64,000 nt of DNA from Mycobacterium heidelbergense. Lineage in GTDB: Bacteria; Actinomycetota; Actinomycetes; Mycobacteriales; Mycobacteriaceae. Made by a program: the position numbers and the translations under genes. This document shows, piece by piece, positions 43,221-51,671 of the stretch; positions within the stretch are counted from its first letter, which is position 1; every line of letters begins with the position of its first letter. The notes under the pieces are model-generated. The model was given only the letters and a program-made list of their open reading frames with translations, was not told the DNA's origin and did not search any database. The stretch lies in NCBI RefSeq assembly GCF_010730745.1, contig NZ_AP022615.1, positions 1,736,001 through 1,800,000 on the forward strand, written 5' to 3'.

Positions 43221-45206
43221 GTGACGTATGCGGCCATTCGCTCGGGAATCGACCTGAGCCATGTCGATCCCGATGCCCGGCCCCAGGACGACCTCTTCGG
43301 CCATGTCAACGGCCGCTGGCTGGCCGAATACGAGATACCCGCGGACCGGGCCACCGACGGCGCCTTCCGCCACCTGTTCGACCGGGCCGAGGAACAGGTG
43401 CGCGACCTGATCATCGAGGCGAGCCGGGGCGGCGCGGCCGCGGGCACCGACGAACAACGCATCGGCAACCTCTACGCCGGCTTCCTCGACGAGGAAACCG
43501 TCGAGCGCCGCGGCCTGCGGCCCCTGCTCGACGAGATGGCGACGATCGACAACGCCGCCGACGCCGCGGGCCTGGCCGCCGCGATGGGCGCGCTGCAGCG
43601 CACCGGGGTCGGCGGCGGCGTCGCGATGTACGTGGACACCGACGCCAAGGATTCGGCCCGTTATCTGGTGCACTTCACCCAGTCGGGCATCGGATTGCCC
43701 GACGAGTCGTATTTCCGCGAGGAGCGGCACGCCGAGGTGCTGGCGGCCTATCCCGGACACATCGCGCGGATGTTCGGTTTGGTCTTCGGTGGCGACCCGG
43801 CGGACCACGCCGAGACCGCGGCGCGCATCGTGGCGCTGGAGACGAAACTCGCTGCCGCGCACTGGGATGTGGTCAAGCGCCGCGACGCCGACCTCAGCTA
43901 CAACCTGCGCACCTTCGTGGAGCTGCAGGCCGACGCGGTGGGCTTCGACTGGGCCGGCTGGGCGACGGCCGTGGGCGGCACCGCGGACCAGCTCGCGGAA
44001 GTGGTTGTGCGCCAACCCGATTACCTCGCCGCGTTCGCGGAGCTATGGGGCGGCGGGGATTTCGAGGACTGGAAGCGCTGGGCGCGTTGGCGTTTGATCC
44101 GCGCCCGCGCCGCCTGGTTGACCGACGACCTGGTGGCCGCCGACTTCGATTTCTATGGCCGCCTGCTGACCGGCGCCGAGCAGATCCGGGAGCGCTGGAA
44201 GCGGGCGGTGTCCTTGGTGGAGAGCCTGATGGGCGACGCCGTCGGAAAGCTGTATGTGCAAAGGCATTTCCCGCCGGACGCCAAGACCCGGATGGACGCG
44301 CTGGTGGACAACCTGCAGGCGGCGTACCGGCTGTCCATCGGCGAGTTGGACTGGATGACGCCGCAGACCCGCGAGCGCGCGCTGACCAAGCTGGGCAAGT
44401 TCACCGCCAAGGTCGGCTACCCGACGAAGTGGCGCGACTACTCGACGCTGGTGATCGACCGCGACGACCTGTACGGCAACTACCAGCGCGGGTACGCGGT
44501 CAACCACGACCGCGAGCTGGCCAAGCTCGGCGGGCCCGTGGACCGCGACGAATGGTTCATGACGCCGCAGACCGTCAACGCCTACTACAACCCGGGGATG
44601 AACGAAATCGTCTTCCCCGCGGCGATTTTGCAGCCACCGTTCTTCGACGCCGAGGCCGACGACGCCGCCAACTACGGCGGGATCGGGGCGGTGATCGGGC
44701 ACGAGATCGGGCACGGCTTCGACGACCAGGGCGCCAAGTACGACGGCGACGGCAACCTGGTCGACTGGTGGACCGACGACGACCGCACCGAGTTCGGCGC
44801 CCGCACAAAGGCTCTCATCGAACAGTACGACGGCTTCGTGCCGCGTGGGCTGGGCGACGGGCACCACGTCAACGGCGCGTTCACCGTCGGGGAGAACATC
44901 GGCGACCTGGGCGGGTTGTCGATCGCGCTGCTGGCCTACCAGCTGTCGCTTGGCGGTCAGCCCGCCCCCGTGATCGACGGCCTGTCCGGCGTGCAGCGCG
45001 TGTTCTACGGCTGGGCTCAGGTGTGGCGAACCAAATCACGTGAGGCAGAAGCGATCCGGCGGTTGGCGGTGGACCCGCATTCGCCGCCGGAGTTCCGGTG
45101 CAACGGAGTCGTGCGTAACCTGGACGATTTCTACGATGCCTTCGACGTGGCCGAGGGCGACGCGCTGTACCTGGAGCCGCAACGCAGGGTCCGCATCTGG
45201 AACTAG
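43221..45206 (+). CDS. zmp1: Zinc metalloprotease Zmp1 (M13 family)
   Basis: This neprilysin-like peptidase of 661 residues carries the zinc motif HEIGH at 494-498 and the third ligand Glu558 in ENIGDLGG. The M13 substrate segment NAYYNPGMNEIVFPAAILQP lies before it, and the C-terminus contains CNGVVRNLDDFYDAF and W660. Zmp1 (Rv0198c) is reported to interfere with inflammasome activation and phagosome maturation in macrophages. There is no obvious signal peptide. The start is GTG 43221 after GGAAGGATGG. The strong family A hairpin follows the stop. Confidence 0.95.
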   Translation: MTYAAIRSGIDLSHVDPDARPQDDLFGHVNGRWLAEYEIPADRATDGAFRHLFDRAEEQVRDLIIEASRGGAAAGTDEQRIGNLYAGFLDEETVERRGLRPLLDEMATIDNAADAAGLAAAMGALQRTGVGGGVAMYVDTDAKDSARYLVHFTQSGIGLPDESYFREERHAEVLAAYPGHIARMFGLVFGGDPADHAETAARIVALETKLAAAHWDVVKRRDADLSYNLRTFVELQADAVGFDWAGWATAVGGTADQLAEVVVRQPDYLAAFAELWGGGDFEDWKRWARWRLIRARAAWLTDDLVAADFDFYGRLLTGAEQIRERWKRAVSLVESLMGDAVGKLYVQRHFPPDAKTRMDALVDNLQAAYRLSIGELDWMTPQTRERALTKLGKFTAKVGYPTKWRDYSTLVIDRDDLYGNYQRGYAVNHDRELAKLGGPVDRDEWFMTPQTVNAYYNPGMNEIVFPAAILQPPFFDAEADDAANYGGIGAVIGHEIGHGFDDQGAKYDGDGNLVDWWTDDDRTEFGARTKALIEQYDGFVPRGLGDGHHVNGAFTVGENIGDLGGLSIALLAYQLSLGGQPAPVIDGLSGVQRVFYGWAQVWRTKSREAEAIRRLAVDPHSPPEFRCNGVVRNLDDFYDAFDVAEGDALYLEPQRRVRIWN

Positions 45207-45214
45207 GGTCGCGC

Positions 45215-45286
45215 CCCCTGGCGAGCAGACACAGAATCGCACGAATCCGCTTGGCGGCGTGCGATTCTGCGTCTGCTCGCCAGGGG
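45215..45286. terminator. Bidirectional hairpin terminator; palindromic element family A copy 2
   Basis: The 29-bp arms (45215-45243, 45258-45286) have one mismatch and share the CAGAATCGCAC core with the element at 22388. It lies between the convergent zmp1 and L,D-transpeptidase genes, an ideal place for a two-way terminator. The plus strand has no U-run. Confidence 0.75.
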
Positions 45287-45296
45287 CAGGGGCAGG

Positions 45297-46307
45297 CTAG
45301 GTCTGCCAGTCGTTGGAACCGTCGTTCTTCTTGTAGTCGCCGCCGCTGGAGTTCTTCACGATGATCGGATCCCCGGCGCCGAAGTTGTCGAAGAACCACT
45401 TCGCATTGCTGGGGCTGATGTTGATGCAGCCGTGGCTGACGTCGCGCTTACCCTGATCGTCCACCGACCACGGGGCGCTGTGCACGAAGTCGCCGACGTT
45501 GTCGAACCGGACGGCCAGGTCGACGGTCACCTTGTAGCCGTATGTCGAGTTGACCGGGACCCCGTAGGTGGACGAATCCATCACCACCGAGGGCATCTTC
45601 TCTTGCACGTAATAGGTGCCGTTGGGGGTTTGGTGATTGCCGGCCGACATGCCCATCGACATCGGGATGGTCTTCTCCACGGTGCCGTTGCGCGTGACGG
45701 TCAGCTGGTGGGTCGCGTCGTCCGCCGTGGCGATCAGGGTGTCCCCGGTCTGGAAGCTGGACACCGTGCCGCCGGCGTCAACCGTCACGGCGGTGTGCGC
45801 GGGCCAGAAGCTCAACGGCCGCCAGCGCAGCTGGGTCGGGGTCATCCAATAGAACTTGCCCGGCACCGGCGGGACCGACGAGACGTGCACGGCGTCGATG
45901 GCCGCGCCGGCGTCATCGACGCGCCCCGGGAAGTTGATGATGATCGGCTGACCCACCCCCACCGTCGAGCCGCTCTTCGGGACGAACGACGGCGGCCCGA
46001 AGGGCGGCGTGCCCGTGAACGGCGTCGGGTTCTGCCCGGCGGCGGGGCCCGCGAACACCGGTTGCGCCCCGGGGAAAGCGAACGGCGGTGGCGCCAGCGG
46101 GTTGGCCGGGGGCGGAGGCGCGGCCAACGGGTCGGGCGGCGGCGGCCCCGGCGCGACGACCCCGGGGTCGCCGGGGGCCGGGTCGGGGTCGGCCAGCGCT
46201 GCACCGGCGCTCACCACCAGCACGAACCCCAACATCGACGCCGATCCGACTGCCTTCAGGGCCGCGCGGAGGCCCTTCCCGGTCGAGGCCCTCGTCCAGC
46301 CCGACAT
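45297..46307 (-). CDS. L,D-transpeptidase (LdtMt4-like)
   Basis: This exported YkuD-domain enzyme of 336 residues has a signal peptide at about 1-38, then a Pro/Ala-rich linker to about 110. An Ig-like domain and the catalytic domain follow, with SHGCINISP (Cys near 294) and His in the segment VHSAPWS. It forms 3-3 cross-links in peptidoglycan. It corresponds to Rv0192 (LdtMt4) as I recall; the family usually has longer linkers. ATG 46307 is chosen because GGAGGGG lies six bases upstream; the ATG at 46313 touches that site. Confidence 0.88.
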   Translation of the reverse strand: MSGWTRASTGKGLRAALKAVGSASMLGFVLVVSAGAALADPDPAPGDPGVVAPGPPPPDPLAAPPPPANPLAPPPFAFPGAQPVFAGPAAGQNPTPFTGTPPFGPPSFVPKSGSTVGVGQPIIINFPGRVDDAGAAIDAVHVSSVPPVPGKFYWMTPTQLRWRPLSFWPAHTAVTVDAGGTVSSFQTGDTLIATADDATHQLTVTRNGTVEKTIPMSMGMSAGNHQTPNGTYYVQEKMPSVVMDSSTYGVPVNSTYGYKVTVDLAVRFDNVGDFVHSAPWSVDDQGKRDVSHGCINISPSNAKWFFDNFGAGDPIIVKNSSGGDYKKNDGSNDWQT

Positions 46308-46424
46308 ACGCATCCCCTCCAGTCGCTTTCTGCAAATAGTGTGGCACAACGCGCGCCCTAGCTACCTCCTCCGCCGACGGCGACGGGCCGATGCGCGACC
46401 CAATCTGCCAGCTGACCTGCGCAG

Positions 46425-47678
46425 CTATGAATTGCGTGAGCTTGCCCGGGCAACGTCCAGCGTCTGGCGGTTGGCCGCCATGCCGGCCAGCGCGGCGGCC
46501 ATCAATCCCGCCGAGGCGGTGAGCATCAGCGCGACGCTGCGCTCATACAGGAGTCCGCCCGCCAGCGACCCGGCCATGATGCCCACCTGGAACGCCGTCA
46601 CGTACAGGCCCGACGCGCCGTCGGGGTCGTCGGCGCCGCTGCGCATCGCCGCGGACTGCAACATCGGCGACACGGCGGTGGCCATCGCGCCCCACAGCAC
46701 GATCGCGCCCGTCCCGATCAGCACCATCGAGTAGTGGGCCGCGGCGGGTGCGCCGCCGAACGCGAGCGCGGCCAGCACCACGAACGCGACGGTCAAGCCC
46801 GCCATGCACAGAATGACGGCGCCCTTCGGCCGCCGGTCCATGGACCGCGCCACCAACCCCACGGCGATCACCCCGGCGGCGCCGTAGGCGGCCAGCACCC
46901 AGGCGACGGTCGGCCCGCGCACGCCGACCACGTCGCGGATGATCACCACGATGTAGGTGTAGGACACGAAATGGCCGGTGACGCCGACCATGGTGATCAG
47001 GCTGACGACGATCAGCGCGCGGTTGCGGTGGTGTCGCGCCCGCGGACCCACACACTTGAGCTGGTCGGCGGACAGCACCATCTCGGGCAGCAAAAGCCAG
47101 GCCGCCACGGTGACCACGGCCGCGGCGACCGTGACGCAGACCGCGGCCAGCCGCCAGCCCCACATCAGGCTCATGGCGGCCGTGAGCGGGCTGCCGATCA
47201 CCAGCGCCAGGCTGGTTCCGACGTAGATCGACATCGTGGCGCGTCCGGCATGGCTCGGCGGGACCAGCCGGGTGGCGATCGGGGCGATCACCGACCACAG
47301 CAAACCGTGGGTGACCGCGCACAGCACCCGCCCGACGGCCAGCACCGCGAAGTTGGGCGCCAGCGCCGAGATGAGTTGCGAGACGGTCAGGCAGACCAGG
47401 CTGAACATCAACGCGCGACGGCGCGGCCAGTGCGCGGTCCAGCGCACCAGGGGGAACGTCGACAGGGCCGCCACCAGCGCATACCACGACAGCAGGGTGC
47501 CGACCAGGACCACGCTGACGTGCAGGTTGCGGGCGATCGCCGACAGCGCCCCCACGGGCAGGATTTCGGCCGTGACATAGGTGAAGGCCGCCGCGGCCAG
47601 CACGGCGAGCTGCGCGGCGACCCGTGGCGTCCACGTTCGCGCGGCAGTGTTGGCGGCTTGCACAGTCATGGCGGTCAT
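46425..47678 (-). CDS. MFS drug/metabolite efflux transporter (Rv0191-like)
   Basis: This 417-residue protein has twelve hydrophobic segments and belongs to the DHA1 drug:H+ antiporter group. Family features are FTYVTAEILPVGALSAIARN in helix 1, RWTAHWPRRRALMFSL in the loop between helices 2 and 3, and VGRVLCAVTHGLLWSVIAPI in helix 4. It resembles the arabinose/chloramphenicol-type exporters. The substrate cannot be told from the sequence. It lies after the copper repressor gene on the same strand but 123 bp away, so copper control is not implied. Confidence 0.82.
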   Translation of the reverse strand: MTAMTVQAANTAARTWTPRVAAQLAVLAAAAFTYVTAEILPVGALSAIARNLHVSVVLVGTLLSWYALVAALSTFPLVRWTAHWPRRRALMFSLVCLTVSQLISALAPNFAVLAVGRVLCAVTHGLLWSVIAPIATRLVPPSHAGRATMSIYVGTSLALVIGSPLTAAMSLMWGWRLAAVCVTVAAAVVTVAAWLLLPEMVLSADQLKCVGPRARHHRNRALIVVSLITMVGVTGHFVSYTYIVVIIRDVVGVRGPTVAWVLAAYGAAGVIAVGLVARSMDRRPKGAVILCMAGLTVAFVVLAALAFGGAPAAAHYSMVLIGTGAIVLWGAMATAVSPMLQSAAMRSGADDPDGASGLYVTAFQVGIMAGSLAGGLLYERSVALMLTASAGLMAAALAGMAANRQTLDVARASSRNS

Positions 47679-47801
47679 CGGTCGGGTACGCGATCAGCCG
47701 GTCAACGCCGCCGGCGAGATCGCGCTGCACCTAACCGTACGCACCGCAACAAGAGGTTCGCGCGTTTGCGGTTTCAACACGCCCAGCAACAAATTCGACG
47801 G

Positions 47802-48104
47802 TCAGGAACGAACGAGGCGCGCGATGGCGGCGGAGGCCTCGGCCAGCTTGTCGTGGGCCGTTCCGGAGGCGTCACCGCCGCCCTCGGCGACGGCACGGGT
47901 GACGCAGTGGCTCAGGTGTTCGTCGAGCAAATTCAGCGCCACCGAGCGCAGCGCGCTGTTGGCCGCGCTGATCTGGGTCAGGACGTCAATGCAGTATTTG
48001 TCTTCCTCGATCATGCGCGCGATGCCGCGCACCTGGCCCTCGATGCGCCGCAGCCGTTTGGCGTAGTTGTCCTTCTGCTGCGAATATCCGTGTGCACTCG
48101 TCAC
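47802..48104 (-). CDS. ricR: Copper-sensing repressor RicR
   Basis: This 100-residue all-helical CsoR/RcnR-family repressor has the Cu(I) ligands Cys38, His63 and Cys67 in place (KYCIDV and DEHLSHC). It binds TACCC-type palindromes and lets go when it binds copper. The second RicR box in the window lies before mymT, which is a known RicR target, and the first overlaps this gene's own promoter. RicR (Rv0190) is chosen over CsoR because of this context and length. Confidence 0.92.
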   Translation of the reverse strand: MTSAHGYSQQKDNYAKRLRRIEGQVRGIARMIEEDKYCIDVLTQISAANSALRSVALNLLDEHLSHCVTRAVAEGGGDASGTAHDKLAEASAAIARLVRS

Positions 48105-48120
48105 CCTTCGAGCCTACCCC

Positions 48121-48137
48121 ATACCCCGATGGGGTAT
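48121..48137. promoter_or_regulatory. RicR box between ricR and ilvD
   Basis: ATACCCC-GAT-GGGGTAT is a perfect 7-bp inverted repeat, 17 bases from the ricR start and 44 bases from the ilvD start. It should mediate autoregulation of ricR and may also affect ilvD. Confidence 0.85.
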
Positions 48138-48181
48138 GACCCGCGCGTTTGCGGGCGCGACGTGCCCGGCATACTTGCACG

Positions 48182-49906
48182 ATGGCCACAACCACCGATT
48201 CGGCGCCCGCTTTAGGGGACGCCGACATCAAACCCCGTAGTCGTGACGTCACCGACGGCCTGGAGAAGGCCGCCGCCCGCGGCATGCTGCGGGCGGTAGG
48301 CATGGGCGACGAGGACTTCGCCAAGCCGCAGATCGGCGTCGCGTCGTCGTGGAACGAGATCACGCCGTGCAACCTGTCCCTGGACCGGCTCGCCAAGGCC
48401 GTCAAGGAAGGGGTGTTCGCGGCCGGCGGCTACCCGCTGGAGTTCGGCACGATCTCGGTGTCCGACGGCATCTCGATGGGCCACGAGGGGATGCACTTCT
48501 CGCTGCCGTCACGAGAGTTGATCGCCGACAGCGTCGAGACCGTGATGCAGGCCGAGCGGCTGGACGGTTCGGTGCTGCTGGCGGGCTGCGACAAGTCGCT
48601 GCCCGGCATGCTGATGGCCGCCGCGCGACTGGACCTGGCCTCGGTGTTCCTCTACGCCGGCTCCATCCTGCCCGGCGTGGCCAAGCTGTCCGACGGCAGC
48701 GAGCGCGAGGTCACCATCATCGACGCGTTCGAGGCGGTGGGGGCGTGCGCCCGCGGGCTGATGCCGCGCGAGGACGTCGACGCCATCGAGCGCGCGATCT
48801 GCCCCGGCGAGGGCGCATGCGGCGGCATGTACACCGCCAACACCATGGCCTGTTCCGCCGAGGCGCTCGGAATGTCGTTGCCGGGCAGCGCGGCACCACC
48901 GGCGACCGACCGCCGCCGCGACGGGTTCGCGCGCCGCAGCGGGCAGGCCGTCATCGAGCTGCTGCGGCGCGGCATCACCGCCCGCGACATCCTCACCAAG
49001 GAGGCGTTCGAGAACGCGATCTCGGTGGTGATGGCGTTCGGCGGCTCGACCAACGCGGTGCTGCACCTGCTGGCCATCGCCCACGAGGCCGACGTCGCTT
49101 TGTCGCTCGACGACTTCAGCCGGATCGGATCGAAGGTGCCGCACCTGGCCGACGTCAAACCTTTTGGTCGTCATGTGATGTTTGACGTCGACCACATCGG
49201 CGGGGTTCCCGTGATCATGAAGGCGCTGCTGGATGCCGGCCTGCTGCACGGTGACTGCTTAACCGTAACCGGCCAGACCATGGCCGAAAACCTGTCGGCC
49301 ATCGCGCCGCCCGACCCGGACGGCAAGGTGCTGCACGCCCTGGACGACCCGATCCACCCGACGGGCGGCATCACCATTCTGCGCGGTTCGCTGGCTCCCG
49401 ACGGTGCCGTGGTCAAGACGGCCGGCCTGGAGTCCGACGTGTTCGAGGGCACCGCAAGGGTTTTCGACGGCGAGCGGGCAGCGCTGGACGCCCTCGAGGA
49501 CGGCACGATCGCCAAGGGCGACGCCGTGGTGATCCGCTACGAAGGCCCCAAGGGCGGCCCCGGGATGCGCGAAATGCTCGCCATCACCGGCGCCATCAAG
49601 GGCGCGGGGCTCGGCAAGGACGTTCTGCTGCTGACCGACGGCCGGTTCTCCGGCGGCACCACCGGCTGCTGCGTGGGACACATCGCGCCGGAGGCGGTCG
49701 ACGGCGGGCCGATCGCGTTACTGCGCGACGGCGATCGGATCCGGCTCGACGTCGCCGGCCGCACACTCGACGTGCTGGCCGACCCCGTCGAATTCGAATC
49801 CCGGCGAAAGGATTTCGCTCCTCCCCCGCCGCGCTACCAGACCGGCGTGCTGGCCAAGTACGTCAAGTTGGTCAGCTCGGCGGCGATCGGCGCGGTCTGC
49901 GGCTGA
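48182..49906 (+). CDS. ilvD: Dihydroxyacid dehydratase
   Basis: This 574-residue enzyme forms the 2-keto acids of valine/isoleucine and pantothenate biosynthesis. Iron-sulfur ligands are in TPCNLSLD, GCDKSLPGML and ACGGMYTANTMA, and FSGGTTGCCVGHIAPEA lies near the C-terminus as expected. The M. tuberculosis equivalent is Rv0189c. It starts within the region of the RicR box and diverges from ricR. DHAD carries a [2Fe-2S] cluster that copper can damage, so co-control with copper defence would make sense; that link is my inference. Confidence 0.95.
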   Translation: MATTTDSAPALGDADIKPRSRDVTDGLEKAAARGMLRAVGMGDEDFAKPQIGVASSWNEITPCNLSLDRLAKAVKEGVFAAGGYPLEFGTISVSDGISMGHEGMHFSLPSRELIADSVETVMQAERLDGSVLLAGCDKSLPGMLMAAARLDLASVFLYAGSILPGVAKLSDGSEREVTIIDAFEAVGACARGLMPREDVDAIERAICPGEGACGGMYTANTMACSAEALGMSLPGSAAPPATDRRRDGFARRSGQAVIELLRRGITARDILTKEAFENAISVVMAFGGSTNAVLHLLAIAHEADVALSLDDFSRIGSKVPHLADVKPFGRHVMFDVDHIGGVPVIMKALLDAGLLHGDCLTVTGQTMAENLSAIAPPDPDGKVLHALDDPIHPTGGITILRGSLAPDGAVVKTAGLESDVFEGTARVFDGERAALDALEDGTIAKGDAVVIRYEGPKGGPGMREMLAITGAIKGAGLGKDVLLLTDGRFSGGTTGCCVGHIAPEAVDGGPIALLRDGDRIRLDVAGRTLDVLADPVEFESRRKDFAPPPPRYQTGVLAKYVKLVSSAAIGAVCG

Positions 49907-49931
49907 TCTTCCTTTGGCGCCCTATGGCGCC

Positions 49932-50003
49932 CTTTGGCGCGAGCGTGCGTGTTTGCACACGACACGCCGCCTCACGGTGGCATTCTGCGCACGCTCGCGG
50001 CAA
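49932..50003. repeat. Palindromic intergenic element, family B copy 1
   Basis: This 72-bp element has imperfect arms GCGCGAGCGTGCG and CGCACGCTCGCGGC. It is identical to 50604-50675. It lies between the convergent ends of ilvD and the SPW gene and could terminate both. Confidence 0.8.
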
Positions 50004-50031
50004 AGGGGGGGTGGCGCCAAGGGGGTTGGGG

Positions 50032-50463
50032 TTAGGCCGCGGCGCGCGTGCGCATGCCGAAGTAGGTGGCGGTCACGCCCAGAAGGGTCACCACCGCACC
50101 CGCGACGACGTTCGACCAGATCATGCCGGCGGTCAGCGCGAGGCCCGGCAGAATCCACGGCGAGAAGACGATCCACAGGCCGAGAACCGGCAGCGTCCAC
50201 GTCATACCGTGCGTGCGGTCCAGTGCCGTCGCGAACCCGTACGCCAAGATCGCGACCGCGATCCCGGCGATGACGTCGCAGCGGGCAAGGCCTCTGGTCG
50301 CGCTGAACCCGACGATCCACGGTGAGGCCGCCACATACAGGCCCGTCAGCAGAGCCAGGCCGAAGGTGACGTGCGCGCCCATCGACTCGGCGGCGCGCTC
50401 GTAGCCGGCGCGTAGAGCCAACAAGTCGGGGTGGTGATCGATTGATGAATGGACTGTACTCAT
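50032..50463 (-). CDS. SPW-repeat membrane protein (Rv0188-like)
   Basis: This 143-residue protein has four membrane helices and two SPW repeats, AASPWIVGF near 46 and VFSPWILPG near 100, the signature of the SPW family. The N-terminus is a short soluble stretch with several His. Function unknown; members are common in actinobacterial membranes. The gene is bracketed by the two identical family B palindromes. It has AGAAAGG a few bases before its ATG. Confidence 0.85.
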   Translation of the reverse strand: MSTVHSSIDHHPDLLALRAGYERAAESMGAHVTFGLALLTGLYVAASPWIVGFSATRGLARCDVIAGIAVAILAYGFATALDRTHGMTWTLPVLGLWIVFSPWILPGLALTAGMIWSNVVAGAVVTLLGVTATYFGMRTRAAA

Positions 50464-50603
50464 TTTGTGACCTTTCTGTTATGCGGCAACCCCGTTGCGC
50501 AACAAGCACTATGGGCTCGCCGCAACCCATCCATCTGCCGTCAAGGCTACGCCCGCCACCGCAGGCCAGCAACGAAAATCGGGCCCGCTACCGCAACACC
50601 CCT

Positions 50604-50675
50604 CTTTGGCGCGAGCGTGCGTGTTTGCACACGACACGCCGCCTCACGGTGGCATTCTGCGCACGCTCGCGGCAA
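50604..50675. repeat. Palindromic element, family B copy 2, flanked by direct repeats
   Basis: It is identical to 49932-50003. The 20-bp sequence GGGCCCGCTACCGCAACACC at 50581 recurs with one change at 50690, on both sides of the element. The right copy includes the stop codon of the O-methyltransferase gene. This looks like a duplication made on insertion. Confidence 0.75.
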
Positions 50676-50696
50676 GGGGGGTGGAGTTGGGGCCCG

Positions 50697-51356
50697 CTAC
50701 CGCACCACCGCGAGCGCAAAGCCGTCCCACTCCTTGGCCCCGACGGTCTGGATGACCGCCGTGTCCAGCCGCGGGTGCTCGCCCATCGCCTGCAGGGCCT
50801 GGCGCGTGGCCCGCACCCTGGCGTCGTCGCACTCCGGCTCGAGGATCTTGCCCTCACGAATGACGTTGTCCAGCACGATGACTGAGCCGGGACGGGCCAG
50901 CCGGACCGCCCACTCCAGGTACGCGACATTGTTCTCTTTGTCGGCGTCGATGAAGACCAGGTCGAAGGGGTCGCCGGTCAGCGTCGGCAACGTGTCCAGC
51001 GCGGCGCCGACCAGCACCTCGACGCGGTCGGCCACGCCGGCCCGCTGCAGGTTGGCCCGCGCGACCTCGGCGTGCCTGGGCTCGTATTCCAGCGTCACGA
51101 CCCGGCCCTGCGGGCCCGCGCCGCGCGCCAACCAGATGGTGCTGAAGCCGCCCAGCGTGCCGATCTCGAGGATGCGGCGCGCCCCAATCGCCCCGGCCAG
51201 CAGGGACAGGAACTTGCCCTGCTGCGCCGAGACGGCGATCTGGGGCAACCCCGCCGCGTCGCTGGCCTCTCGCGCCGCGGCCAGTGCCGGATCGTCGCCA
51301 ATCACGGTGCTGTCCAAGAATGCGTCGACGTCCTGGGGGGTTGGTTTCTCGGTCAT
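50697..51356 (-). CDS. SAM-dependent O-methyltransferase (Rv0187-like)
   Basis: This 219-residue class I methyltransferase of the caffeoyl-CoA/catechol O-methyltransferase family shows ILEIGTLGGFSTIWLARG (SAM loop, near 60), VTLEYEPRHAEVARANL (acid), and the metal-binding DLVFIDADKENNVAYLEWA and VIVLDNVIREG. A divalent cation positions the catechol-type substrate. The true substrate is not known. It lies beside mymT in divergent orientation, with the second RicR box in between. Confidence 0.85.
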   Translation of the reverse strand: MTEKPTPQDVDAFLDSTVIGDDPALAAAREASDAAGLPQIAVSAQQGKFLSLLAGAIGARRILEIGTLGGFSTIWLARGAGPQGRVVTLEYEPRHAEVARANLQRAGVADRVEVLVGAALDTLPTLTGDPFDLVFIDADKENNVAYLEWAVRLARPGSVIVLDNVIREGKILEPECDDARVRATRQALQAMGEHPRLDTAVIQTVGAKEWDGFALAVVR

Positions 51357-51408
51357 AGGCCAACGGTAGCCCGGCGCGCCGATGGGCGCCCCGCCGGCCG
51401 TTTACCTG

Positions 51409-51425
51409 ATACCCGTATGGGGTAT
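51409..51425 (+). promoter_or_regulatory. RicR box upstream of mymT
   Basis: ATACCC-GTATG-GGGTAT is a clear inverted repeat, 63 bases before the metallothionein start and 52 bases from the divergent methyltransferase start. It is the expected RicR operator. Confidence 0.85.
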
Positions 51426-51488
51426 ATAGTGAGGGCGTGGTCAAACCACGGCACTGAGAGTCCACGACAGGAATGAGGGTGATTCGAC

Positions 51489-51635
51489 ATGGCAAACTAC
51501 GACACAGGAGCGCTGCTCACCTGCGGCCACAAGGGCTGCGGATGTCGCGTTCGCATCGAGGTTCCCTGCCACTGCTCCGGCGCGGCCGAGTCGTACCGCT
51601 GCACGTGCGGCGATGAGCTGTCGCCCGTCGAGTAG
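51489..51635 (+). CDS. mymT: Copper metallothionein MymT
   Basis: The product is 48 residues: MANYDTGALLTCGHKGCGCR at the start, then VPCHCSG and YRCTCGDEL. Its seven cysteines (12, 17, 19, 27, 29, 38, 40) bind Cu(I) clusters. MymT protects M. tuberculosis from copper. The ATG follows GAGGGTGATTCGAC. The published M. tuberculosis form (as I recall MRVIRMTNYE...) starts upstream, but here the corresponding ATG at 51473 is out of frame by one base, so only the shorter start works. It is controlled by the RicR box at 51409. Confidence 0.93.
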   Translation: MANYDTGALLTCGHKGCGCRVRIEVPCHCSGAAESYRCTCGDELSPVE

Positions 51636-51671
51636 GCCCGGAACGCCGGTCGTGCGTTCGGGCCATGCCGA

